DNA of 64,000 bases from the NCBI RefSeq assembly GCF_020921035.1, contig NC_063150.1:434001-498000 (forward strand), given 5' to 3'. Under the pieces are notes generated by a model. That model made no database searches, was not told where the DNA came from, and saw only the letters and a program-made list of their open reading frames with translations. Position 1 is the stretch's first letter; every line of letters begins with the position of its first letter. Below, one piece after another: positions 12,001-23,586 of the stretch. The position numbers were made by a program, and so were the translations under genes. The DNA is from Rhodamnia argentea (lineage: Eukaryota; Streptophyta; Magnoliopsida; Myrtales; Myrtaceae).

Positions 12001-14579
12001 TTTGACACCACAGATAAGGACAAGCCAAAGAAAACGCAACTCATTAGTTAGTCAGGATAAGAATCCAAAAATCCAAAGTTCGTGATGCAGTAATCCACCC
12101 AAACCTATTTACCCTCCTAAATAACCTTTTTAAGATCAACTAGACAAACTGATTTCTGATGAAGCACGCAAGTCCATGAATTTAATAGTCTGTCGGTCTT
12201 GAAATATCCCTTGCAACAAACCATGCCTTAGGAGGATCATTCATAATGCTGGTCTTCAGTCCAAGAGTTTGATCTAGTCATTCGTAATGTACCGTTGACC
12301 AGGTCTTTTGATGCAAATTTTCACAACCATCGGCAAAGTTATATAACCATCCTCCAATTATCTGGATTTCACATCCAACTGTAGGTTTTCTTTTGTGGAC
12401 TTGTAGTTCATTCTTGGGTGTTCATGGTTGAGAAAGACGGATTGTGCACTTCACATTTTACATAAAATAGTGACAATGTGTTGTCAAATTCATTACAATC
12501 ATTCAACGATCTAGTGATGTGATTCTGGAAAAGATAGTCAAATGTATAATGTCATTGTCACTTTACACTTATGATGATGGGGCAGTCTTCTGAGATGTCA
12601 CTGGCCCTTTAACTTGGCATGAGTGTGTATGACTAGAATCCTTGTATTCCTACACATTATTGGAAGCTGGTGATGGAAAACTCCAGATCTCACATCTTTC
12701 TGTCCGTTATTATATACAAACTCAGAGCATTTTGGTGCCAAAAATAGTACTGATGTAATTGTCCTGACACAGGGATTGACTTCTAAGGGCGTTCAGAAAC
12801 TTCTAGGTCTCGTTCATACTGCGGGGACAGTTCCTGAGTCACTTCCTCCACCTAGATCTGCTCTTCTATCCGCATTTCAGCTGCCTTACAATCCAAATGT
12901 ACGATTATGGTGCTCTCACTTTTGTCTCTTCTACCTGTCCTGCTTAGAGTACAGCTTTTCGATGGGGATAAGGTCAAGCAGGATTTGATATGTAATGGGA
13001 CTTCCGCTTTACTCATAATGCTTACTCTGTCCTATATATCTTTCTAGAGACTTAAACAGAGGCCTGAAAGCTAGGATCTGTTGGTGTGGTCCCTAGATTT
13101 ATCTTAATTGTACGTACCACAGAGATTCATGAGGTCACTAATTATATTATTATGGGTACTATATTTCCCCAATAATTTTATGGATAAAACCCATTCATGT
13201 TGTAGAATATAATTCCTTTTCTGCTGGTGCTGAGAGATTTGCAAAAGATGCTGATCAAACAACATAAACTCAAGTAGATGAATATTATATGTTGGTGTAT
13301 GGTAAACAAATCACATGATGTTAATGTGAAATCTCTAATTAATGTACATATTGCTTTTTAATGTCTCATTCAAGTGTTCTACATTGCTCTGTTGAATGAT
13401 TAGAAGGCCTTTTTTATCTGGTGGAAATTCATTGAATTTGATCTTTTGATGAGTTTTATCCTTTATCCATACGAGGTTAAAGGTAGCACCTTAACTGATG
13501 GAGCCAGGGCTTTGGCAAAGCATGTCAATAGGAGTAGTGACAAGTATTGGGGGAATTTCAAAGGGAGTGGTGAGAATTTGGGCTTGCTTTTGGTGCTTTA
13601 TTGCTGCCTAATTGACTTATTCCACTCCAGCTATAATGATATTTTCCTGGCAAACTCAGGTTTCTGAACATGAACTCTATTAGTTAACTTCATCTGCATG
13701 CCTTACAGACATTTTCTGCTGAAGAAGAATCATTTGGTTTTTTGTTGATATGTTGTGCATACTTCGAGAATTTGCTAGTATGATCCTCTTTCTAAAGAAG
13801 CATAACACTAATCATTAGAAGCTGAAATATAAACTTTCCAGTGCACATAAAATAATTAGTTACCTCATAACAGAATTCATATTGTCATGGGAGTTCACAA
13901 AATGATGTCATTTAAGCACGTCTATGATCATCTACCGATCAAACTGATCAGTCCTTTTATCTTCAGATTCATGTAAGAATGAACTAGCAAAGGATGTTAT
14001 CAGCCGGTTAGTTGCAACCTGTCAATGGCAGAATTTGCATGCTGGTCCACCACATGGAGTTGTCTTTGAGATAAGGGATGTTAGTGGTTATGGTGCACGG
14101 TGGTCAGAGGATGGTTTGAAGGTACTCGCCTTGAGCAAACTCTAGCTATGATGATAGCTCCCCTTTTACTGGCTGTGCAAATATATGCATCAATTATTGT
14201 AAACCTGCTTGGATAGATTGCAGCGGGTATCATTTGATTCTGAAAATTACCTAGAAATCTTGTCAGCAGACCCGAAGCATAAGTAAAATATCTTTGACTT
14301 GAATAATATGGTAAAAGATATGCCCACATCCTTATGATCCCTGTCTTTTGCAATGTTGACACGGAATAGGCCAGTGAAAGCCCGAGGACAGGAAACAAGA
14401 AACAAAAGGACATGTTCTTTTATTTAAATCTTGAACTTCATGCAGAAGCTGCGACACTTTTGTTTAAGGCAATTGCCTGGAGCTTTTAGTACTGACATTA
14501 TCTGGCTGATTGCTCTCAGTTCATTGGATTTCTAGAGCCATATGTGAAGGATGGTCACGTCAAAGGATGGAAGCATTGA
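9084..14579 (+). CDS. ASCH-domain protein (ASC-1 homology, RNA-binding type)
   Basis: Eleven exons join in frame: 9084-9291, 9675-9862, 9973-10033, 10182-10230, 10397-10451, 10525-10612, 11472-11590, 12773-12898, 13476-13569, 13967-14121, 14520-14579. The product is 400 residues. The N-terminus is a short helical region ('LDELLRFTL'-like). The ASCH fold begins near residue 133 and shows its signature: G-[LV]-K-T-[IV]-E-x-R ('GLKTIEGRCAHGNYKRI') followed by 'SGDLILFN'. The family forms a beta-barrel related to PUA and is thought to bind RNA. It resembles the Arabidopsis protein At2g43465. The acceptor at 11471 was preferred over the one at 11442 because the latter gives a stop and the former restores 'EGVQFYRKFYTEEKEKSNG'. 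The long introns carry no gene. Confidence 0.85.
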
Positions 14580-17421
14580 GTTGATCTGTGGAGATCTCGC
14601 TGGCGTGATCCTTAACTTGGGGTATACTATTGAGTAGTTCTGGGGGGCATTATCTGTACATCATTTTGTTTCCTCGCAGAAGAAGCTCAAAAGTCTTATC
14701 AGATCATTTCACATTATTGGTAACAAATGTTTTTTTTTTTTCAAGGCAGTGACTTTTCCTGTAATGTATGTGATTCCTTGCTTGACTGTTGCAGTTTACC
14801 TTTATCGTTATTAGCATTCTAAGTCATACTTGGGTGGTTCAACATATTAGTTAATGTTTTCATGTGGGGTAGTGGCATATCTTTGAAGCAGGTCGCTTGT
14901 TTGAAAATGGAAAGGGAGGGAGAATCAATAGAAGGGAAGGCGAAAAGAAGTAAGATGTGGGATTGCCAAAACATCATCGATAGGTTGGCCGATGTGTTTT
15001 TGGACGCAACGGTTTCTCATTACCAGCTAGATCCATTCCGGGACCAACTCGACAGATTTATGTTGTAAATCCCATGTCGACTGTATATACTATGTCCTCG
15101 CTGGCAAGAAATGGTGTAGTCACTAATGGTTATTTTACTCTCAAGTACGATGGATAGTCTTGGTTCTTTGAAAAAACAGAGGCATTGTGCAAGGAAATAA
15201 ATAATTTTCCCACGTGTATATGCCATCGATGTAACAACATGATCTCCTTGCTTTTGTCGTAGTCATAACATCACATGAGCAACATGACAATGTTTGTTCT
15301 CAAATATAAGGTGGACTCTAGTTGCAACATTCGGTTTTACCAAGTATAAACTGTACTGACCGTCAATGTTCGAGTCGATGGTAACGTGACATGGCGGTCG
15401 AGAGCACTTGACAATTAATTTCTCATATGTTAGTCGCTATAGACTGCAATATTACTTTGTCCTCGTGACACTATTTTTGTAGTCGGAGAGCATCCAGCTC
15501 TGAATATGACGGGGTCCCAAGTTCTTCAACACTCGTGGCGTAGCCGAAATTCCTCCACCCTCATTCGGTTGACTTTTCCAGCCCCCTTCAATTTTGGCAA
15601 ACTTCTTGTCCTTTTTACGGGCCAAAAGTCAATTCGGCGCTTTTGACTTACCACCAAATCATTTAGGGTGACGTAACCCTAGTCTTCATGCGGTTTCTGG
15701 ATGCCTTTCACTAGTTCAAACGTTGTAATTAAGCCCTCCCTCTACCAACTTTATTACCAAATGATTAAGGCTAAGCTGTTTGATTAAAGTCAAGGACAAA
15801 TGTGGTGGGCGGAACATGCCATTTTCAAATACGTGCCACCCAATTATCGCTAATCAAACGTTGTGATCTGCAATGGACCTTATAATTAAGCATACAAAGA
15901 TGATTTAGATACTAGGAGTTAATTTGATCGAATTATTTAATAAGGGTCAGCTAGGGAAATTCTGATATTCTATAGTGGAATTAGTCTTCGAGAATATAGG
16001 TTGCTTCCGCTGATTAGGCTGAGGGAGAATTTGGAGCCTCTTGTGCTCTTCCGAGCTTACTTCAATACAAGAAATGATTGCGGCCACTGTGGTACTAACT
16101 ATGCTCCAACTTTGCATAAATTTTAACGCTTTGGCAAAAGAAAACAGTGATTAATTTGGAAGCTTTCGTTGTTTTATTGGATCAGATTCGCACGCAAAGA
16201 GCATAGTAAGGTCATGAGCCACCCAACAAGTGTGCCGGCAAGTTTTGGAGCATGCGATGATTCAAGATAAACGTAATGATTGAGATGAAAAGATGAATCT
16301 GTATTTAGCTATTCAAAAGGTAATTTGTGTGTTTATTCTACTGAAAATTTTATGATAAAAAAATATTTGCTATGAAAATTAATTTTTTAAAAGAAAAATA
16401 GCTAGTTTTCATTTGCATTGTTATTCAGAGAAAACGGTTTCTTTTTGCTAGAAGGGAAAAACCGTTTTTCGCCAATTTAAATTTGTTGTTTTCGGTTCGT
16501 GAAAAATGTTTTCTTTAGATCGATTAGTTTTCCGCCGTTCAAGCACCATAAAAATCGAAAAATGATTTCTCGAGTACAATTTTCCATCGAATAAACGGCC
16601 CTATAATTCTGAAATTAGAAAATTGTATTATAGGGAAATTTTGCTTTCACTTTGAATGAAAAAAGATTAAATTCAATTCAACAAAAAAAATAAAAAAATA
16701 AAAAATGCACTACTGTCATTTTCCAGTGACATCATCATATAGCATTACCGACAAAGTTCATTTACTCACATATGTCAATCTGATTTCGACCAGAAAAAAA
16801 ACATAGGGAATATCTTAATATGAACGATCAATTTCCAACCTCATTTTACTCGAATTTCGATTCCCTTCTCTTGTTACTTTCAGGTGATCCTAGAATATGG
16901 ACCACTAGGACTTTTTTTTTTCTTTTTTTTTTTCGGGTCGAATTTTGATGAACTCATTATCCATCATGAATTTTATCGGAAAGAAATAATAACAACAATA
17001 ATTAAAAAAAAGAAAGGAGAGAGAAAGAGGAAAAGGGACAGCGGAACAAACTGAGGCTTCGATTATTTTTCGTGATGGGGACACCTTTCGTGCCAGCCGA
17101 CACGCCATTACCTTGTTCCTCGCACCCCACACCACTACCACCACCTCTGCACATGCCCTTGATTTCCAATTACTGCACAAAACCAGAAACATTAACACTG
17201 TACATCTTCATATGCTGAGAAGGAAAATCTCCACCTAACATGAAATAAAATAATCGTTTTCATTGTGTATACGTTATCGATAAGAACAATATCAAAGTCT
17301 CTGCCCGAGATTCCTTTCCAGTCTCTGTGACAAATCGACAGTTCATCTTGCTTCATCAGCTAAACCCAAAAAAACCAAAAAAGGAAGGAAAAATAAAAAA
17401 CTGTACTTTGCATCTCTGCTG

Positions 17422-17441
17422 CTCTCTCTCTCTCTCTCTCC
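17422..17441 (+). repeat. (CT)10 microsatellite
   Basis: Pure CT run in the region upstream of the DUF936 gene, of a kind common in plant leaders. Confidence 0.9.
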
Positions 17442-17577
17442 GAAATTCTGAAGCCCAAGAGAAATCTGTAGGGGGGGTCAGGTCTCATTTCTGGCTGCTG
17501 AGCCAGAGTAGGTCGCCCCCTTTTTTTTTTCTTCTTTTGTTGCATGTGTATAGGTGTTCAGACGCTGACACACAAGA

Positions 17578-17580
<3 letters not shown>

Positions 17581-17610
<30 letters not shown>
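17581..17610 (+). repeat. (CT)15 microsatellite
   Basis: Second pure CT run, 140 bp downstream of the first. Both may be transcribed as part of the leader. Confidence 0.9.
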
Positions 17611-17615
<5 letters not shown>

Positions 17616-18352
17616 TTGTGCATCTACCCAATGATGCAGTGAGGCTTACTTGGCTAGGCATCCATCGAACTATCTGCCCATTTACCATTTCTTCTGTTTT
17701 CTGTTGCTTTCCGCACCATCCCATGTTCAGTCTGCAGTTGGACACTTCTCAATGATCTTTTTCTCCTCTCATCTTCTTCCACAAAGCAAGCTCCTCCCTT
17801 TTTTAATCGTACCGCTTCTGGATTCTTGGTGGGTAATGAATGCTTCTTTACCTTTTGGTTAGAGTGTGCGAAGCCATATAATGTTTCCCCAATCTTGCGG
17901 CTCTTCCCATTGTTACCTTCGGAGGCGTTGCCCTGTGCGCACTCTGTGATTTTGCGCATCAGACGAACCATTGGTCCTTCTCTAGCTTCATTTCGTCCTT
18001 TTCTCTTCTGGGTCGGTCACTACAAATCTCTTCCTGTCTACCTTACTAGGCCCTTGCATTTATTCACTCATTTTCACGTTAATCAAGCCAGTGCATTTGA
18101 GTTTCTCCTCGAAATTTCATTGATTGATCCCCTTTTTTTGGTAACTCCTGTTAATAAGGCAACGATTGCTTTAATTAGATTTCTCGCTCATTTCTTTTTT
18201 ACAGTGAAAGAAGAAAATTCGATCTTTGAATCTGGGTCATGCTGATGATGCTAGTTCTGCTGGATCTCCTGAATTTGCACGCAAAATCTTGAATTTTTCT
18301 TTACCTGGGTCTTTTCTCAGAGTGATGCTCACAGTCGCTGAAGCAACCAAGA

Positions 18353-21300
18353 ATGGCGAATCTCGTTCCTGGTGTCCTCCTCAAGCTTCTACAGCACATG
18401 AACACGGACGTGAAAGTTGGGGGCGAGCACAGATCATCTCTGCTGCAGGTGGTGAGCATAGTCCCTGCACTTGCCGGCGGTGAGTTGTTCCCAAACCAAG
18501 GCTTTTACCTCAAGGTCTCTGATTCATCTCACGCCACCTATGTGTCCCTCCCCGATGAGCACGATGACCTCATTCTTAGTGATAAGATCCAATTGGGTCA
18601 GTTCATTCATGTGGATAGGCTCGAACCTGCCTCACCTGTCCCCATTGTGAAAGGGGTTCGGCCAGTTCCGGGTCGGCACCCTTGTGTGGGCACCCCTGAG
18701 GATATTGTGGCAACTCATTCTCTCGGGTTTCTTAATGGTAATAGCTCTTCGAGTTCGAAAAGCGAGGGGAGAGGGAGAAGTTCTGCTGATTCCAAAGTTC
18801 TGGTTGCTAGTAAAAATGTAACCAGTGAGAAGGGCAAAATGTCGCCGGTTAGGTTGAGTGTAGGGTCTAGAGATGAGCAATCGGATAAAAAATCGTTGGC
18901 ATTCAGTAGATCAAAGGCTCAGTTAACGAAACCAGGGTTGAGAGTTGAGGTGAAGAGGGAATCTTTGACGAGGATGAAGTCATTGAATTCGCGGTCGATT
19001 CCTTCCTCTCCGTCAAGCTGTTACTCATTGCCTACTACTTTTGAGAAATTTGCAAATGGGGTGAAGCAGCAGACTGAGATAAAGGGGATGAAGAAGGTGG
19101 CTCCGAAGTTGGGGTCAGCGGAGAAGGCCAGTTCAGTTCGGAGTGTGAGTCCGGTTAGGAAGAAGTTGCCTCGTGGAAGCCCAATCAAGGATTTGCTCCA
19201 AGGGATTGAACACGGGGCCAAGGCATTAAGGAAGAGCTGGGAAGGCAACATTGAGCTGAAGAACATAGACAAGTCGAAACTCACTGCCTCCAAGCATGAT
19301 TATAAGCCTGTCTCTCGGAGTGCCTCTGTAAGTTCAATGAACTGCATGCTTTTGGAGTTCTCATTCATATAATTTCTATTAAACCTTGAATTTAACTGAT
19401 TATGCGTTCCTTCAGGCTCCACGGAAAAGCACTTCAAGTGAGAGATTACCATCAAAAGAGGAAAATATAGTGGTGCCTGGAAAGTCATCTAAAGAGGTGA
19501 ACACCGTTCACATGTCAGCGAAAAATGTTGCTGGAAGTGGAAATGGATTGACGGATGATTACGGAAAATCTCTTAAGCAAAGACCAATAGTGAGGAAATC
19601 ATTGACAGAATCTAATAACGGATTACCAGGGAACTTTGTCAGGTTTTCTTTGAATAGCAGGAGACTGACAGATGGAAATGTTGCATGGGGTTCACTTCCA
19701 TCTTCTCTTGCGAAGCTTGGGAAGGTACAATCATCACCTTCTTGGCTTTTGTTTCTGCAGTTTAACTTCATATCTTCAATTTGTCGAGTTGTTGTGCATT
19801 TTTAGGGAACAATCAAGTCTGAGGACTCTAGGGATTCTTTGGATGTGCTTTGATAATCAATTTTTCCATAAGAAGGGGAAGTTTGTGGAAATCGAAATCC
19901 AGTGAAGCATTAGAGTGTCCATTCAGGGAAAATACCTTGTCATGTGCAAATTATTGTCATTTTAGTTTGAAGTGGCTGATAGCATATTCCCAACCTGCAT
20001 GAATACTCCTCGGAACCTCCATGCCTTCACATTTCAATGAAAAAATGCCTTCTCAGTTTAGTTTCCTCTTGCTGATAGGCCCCATATGATGACATAAGCT
20101 GCCAAGGAGTTTGGTTAGTTTCGCATGTTTTGACCGTATAGGAAATGTCCTGTTTAAGCTCGATTTGTACTTTCCCTTTCTTATGCAACACAAATGAAAC
20201 AAATTATTTGATGCATCACCCACTGAACACGTGATTGTCATGAGCTTGAGACTTGATTGAGGTTTATATGATTCTTTGCATCAAGTGCTTCGGATACCTG
20301 TATCTGCTGATCTGTTGCAATGAATTCGTGGTCGCTATTTCAGGAGGTAATGAAGCATAGGGATGGTGCACAAATAGCAGCAATAGAGGCTATGCAGGAG
20401 GCTTCTGCTGCTGAGAGCTTACTTCGATGCTTAAGGTAAAATGATTTCGATGAACATCAGTAATGGTTTGGTAGAAGTATCTTTGTAGGCATTTTGCAAG
20501 TTTTCTCTAGCTTCAATTCGATATACAAATTCAATCATCCCTTAGCTTTGGCCAAGACACAGCTCTCTATATCTTGTGATTTGTCAATTTTAGACCACTG
20601 CACCGGCTGTAGTGGTTGATTCCAGTATCTACGGACCTGATGAGGAGTGTAAGGTTTGGAAGACTAGAATGCCTGATTGACAAACCTTCAACTGGTCATC
20701 TCCTATAACATTATATCATCATGAAGTAGAATCATGGTCGAAGTTGGGTGTCATCTGAAGGTGGTGCTGTTACTGTTAGCACGTTGGCCATACTCTGTGC
20801 TTGCTGAGCTGTACTGCGCAAGTTTCCAAAGGATTACTGCCCTTGTCGGGCTCTAACTATGTAGAAGTATTGACTTTGTGTTATTGTGCCGTTTCTACTG
20901 AAGAGAGCACTGGACCTTATCTATGGCCCTCAGCTTTTTAGCCACCAAGAATTTGGAAAATATGAGGAATAAAGTTGTAATGGCTTTGAGAATCTCCTCC
21001 TGGCATCCTTTATGCTAAGAATGCTTAAAGAATATGAGACAAAAAAGGCTTGAAGTGGGCACAGAAAACACTGGATTAGAGGTTGTAACCTTTTCTTCAA
21101 GAAGTGAAGTTTCTACATGTAGATTTACTTGGAAAGGGTGAGAGCTCCAATGGGTTGCTTACAAATCAAGCTGAAAGTAAGCTCGAGCATTTATCATGGA
21201 GAAACTATATATGGCTGCATACTGCTAGAAAGATGAGGGCCAGTGAGTATCGATTGATAACCTGACTGGAGAATTAATTTCCATAATTGTGCTGTCCAAT

Positions 21301-22633
21301 ACATATAGAAGGCTAGTGAAGTAACTGCGTATCTCCCCATCTAAACTATGCAAACTTTGGTTCTGTTTGTTTGATTGCATTATTCAGGTATAACAGAGAA
21401 AATTTTGACGTTCTGGCAGTTTCTCCTGTTGTGATCTGGTTCCCCATATATGTTACTCTGGCCTGTGAACCAATATACAATTTCCGAGGCTCTTCTATGG
21501 TTCCTTAAGGAATGGTTTTCCAGTTGCAATGTGTTGTATGGTATATGTTATGTCTTAATTCAGATATGAAGTACTCATGTCATGATTCGAATATGAGTAT
21601 TACATACATACACTTGAAAAGTTTCTAATGATCATCCCAGGACTATTTTTCTATGATCCAATGGCTTCCAACTCCTGAGAAATTGCTCCTCCAGGACTTA
21701 TATATTTACCCTAGTTCCTGTCTTTCTTTAATAGTATCTTCTGTTGTTTGTGTCTCTGGCAGCCTATACACAGAGCTGACAACAAGTGCAAAAGAAGATA
21801 ATCCGCAACCTACGGTGGAGCAGTTCTTGACCCTCCATGCAAACCTAAACAATGCTCGCACCATTGCTGATTCTCTTGCCAAGACCGTCATGATGGGATC
21901 ATCATCCCCCAGTAGTGGAGAGACTTCACCAGAAGAGGCCCTGAAGATGACAGCGGAGAAGCGAAAGCTTGCAGCTTCATGGGTACAAGCAGCTTTAGCT
22001 ACAGATCTTTCATCCTTCAGTGTATATACTAAAGAACCTATCTCAAGCTTAGGTTCGAATCCATCTCAAACCCAGAAGGTTGTATCTGGAAACCAACAAC
22101 CTGTCCTACTCCTGGGGAGCTCGGGAAAGAATGATGCCGCCAAAGCACCGGGCAAAACCCGTGCAAAGCCAGCAGGACCCGCAACTCCACGGCGGGTTGG
22201 GGACACTGCTTCCAATGGACCGAAATTACCAGCTCCGCCTTCATTAGAATGGGAAAGAGGGGAAAGCCTCGATGAGGCAGTTGACATGGCGGAGGTGCTA
22301 AAGGTGGAGTCGAGAGATTGGTTTCTGGGGTTCGTGGAGAGATTCTTGGATGCTGACGTGGGCGCATCAGTTCTGTCTGATAATGGTCAGATAGCAGGGA
22401 TGCTGAGTCAGCTCAAGAGTGTCAATGACTGGTTGGATGAGATCGGATCGAGTAAAACAGATGAAGGGGAAGCACAAACTCCAGGTGTTTCTTGTGAGGT
22501 CGTCGATAGGTTGAGAAAGAAGATCTACGAATACCTCCTAACGCATGTCGAATCAGCTGCCGCTGCTCTTGGAAACGGACCCACCCAATCTTCCCCTCTC
22601 GTCCCTGCAATGGAGCCAAGGTCGAGACGGTAA
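18353..22633 (+). CDS. DUF936 family protein
   Basis: Four exons join in frame: 18353-19327, 19416-19724, 20344-20435, 21763-22633. The product is 748 residues. The N-terminal 120 residues are the most conserved part of this plant family: '[16 protein letters not shown]' with '[20 protein letters not shown]', then '[20 protein letters not shown]' and '[20 protein letters not shown]'. The middle (about 125-430) is Ser/Lys/Arg-rich and probably disordered. The C-terminal part has helical blocks typical of the family: '[16 protein letters not shown]' and '[12 protein letters not shown]'. The biochemical function of DUF936 is not established; the basic, low-complexity middle is compatible with cytoskeletal or nucleic-acid binding, which is inference. 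The ATG at 18353 is the family start. Confidence 0.9.
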
Positions 22634-23525
22634 TGGGGCCAGAATAGTAGCGTCAGTAGTGTCCTGTTATGTGTATATACAGTCCAACATGGGTATGGAG
22701 GTATAGGTGGAGCAAGCCACTAGCCACGGTCGATTATCAAACTGTGAAGTTTCGGGGTCACACTTCTTTTATGTATCTATTTTCATTCTTCTTCTACCAG
22801 GAAGAAGGGCGGGCTTGTTTGATGCAATGGAGCAAAATGAAGGATTTCTTGTATACTGAAATCGTCGCGAATTTCAGCTCTTATTACGCCGGAGTTGCTT
22901 GCGGGATGTGAGCTTATCGAGTTCTGTCGCGAGGAACCGGTTCATTGCCGAGGCCACAAAAAACAATGCTTTTGAGAGTTTGCGAAGCCATTTGCATTGG
23001 GGACATCCGCCATTGATTTCATCCCTTGCGAGCAGTGTCTGCAAATTTTTCGGCCTTTGTTGTGCATCTGCAATTTTGCCTGGGATTTTTTTCCCATATG
23101 CTCTTCTCGATCATGTTGACAGTGTCTGCAAAATTGTGGGTTTACTAATGAAAATGGAGATACAAAATCTTGATAAATGTTCAAGTTTTGATTTAATCTG
23201 AATTAGTTCAGATTATATTGAATAAATTAAAAGTTTGTGGATGATACCGTAAATCTTATTAAAATTGAAGGATTATTTGTGTAATTATGTCCTGTCAATA
23301 AATTTAAAAATTTTGAGACGGTATTGTACTTGTCGCTCAGTTCAAGAGCCATTTGAGAAGAAGGTCAAATCAGTCAATTCTCCAAAAGGCAAAGCGGAGC
23401 GTGCAGATGCTACAGAAGGAAAGATCGGGTACACCCACGCCTACTGAAGAGCAGTTGAAACGTCCTTATCGTATTTGCTTCGTCACTTTCACAGAAAATC
23501 TCTGAGCTCCAACCGCCATAGCCAT
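22634..23525. other. Intergenic between DUF936 and SKIP16 genes
   Basis: The first few hundred bases are probably the 3' untranslated region of the DUF936 gene; the rest should hold the SKIP16 promoter. Short open frames show no family motif. Confidence 0.4.
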
Positions 23526-23561
23526 TCTCTCTCTCTAGAGAGAGAGAGAGAGAGAGAGAGG
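23526..23561 (+). repeat. (TC)n(AG)n polarity-switching microsatellite in SKIP16 leader
   Basis: A TC run (23526-23536) switches directly to an AG run (23537-23561), giving a self-complementary hairpin about 25 bases before the SKIP16 start codon. Confidence 0.9.
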
Positions 23562-23586
23562 GGATTCAGGTGAGGAAGAGGTGAAG

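Larger units (their letters stand above)
14580..18352. other. Intergenic and probable leader of the DUF936 gene
   Basis: 14580 to about 15100 is probably the 3' untranslated region of the ASCH gene. 15.1-17.3 kb is AT-rich DNA with no supported gene; 16.36-16.6 kb has several 'aaaaccgtttttc'-type words that look repeat-derived. From about 17.4 kb onwards the sequence is CT-rich and fits the promoter and leader of the DUF936 gene, perhaps with a leader intron ending 'ttttttacag' at 18205. Open frames here are microsatellite read-through. Confidence 0.4.

Noticed and set aside
17327-17755. 142-codon plus-strand open frame upstream of the DUF936 gene
   Set aside because: Made mostly of CT-microsatellite translation; it fits a leader or promoter better than a protein.
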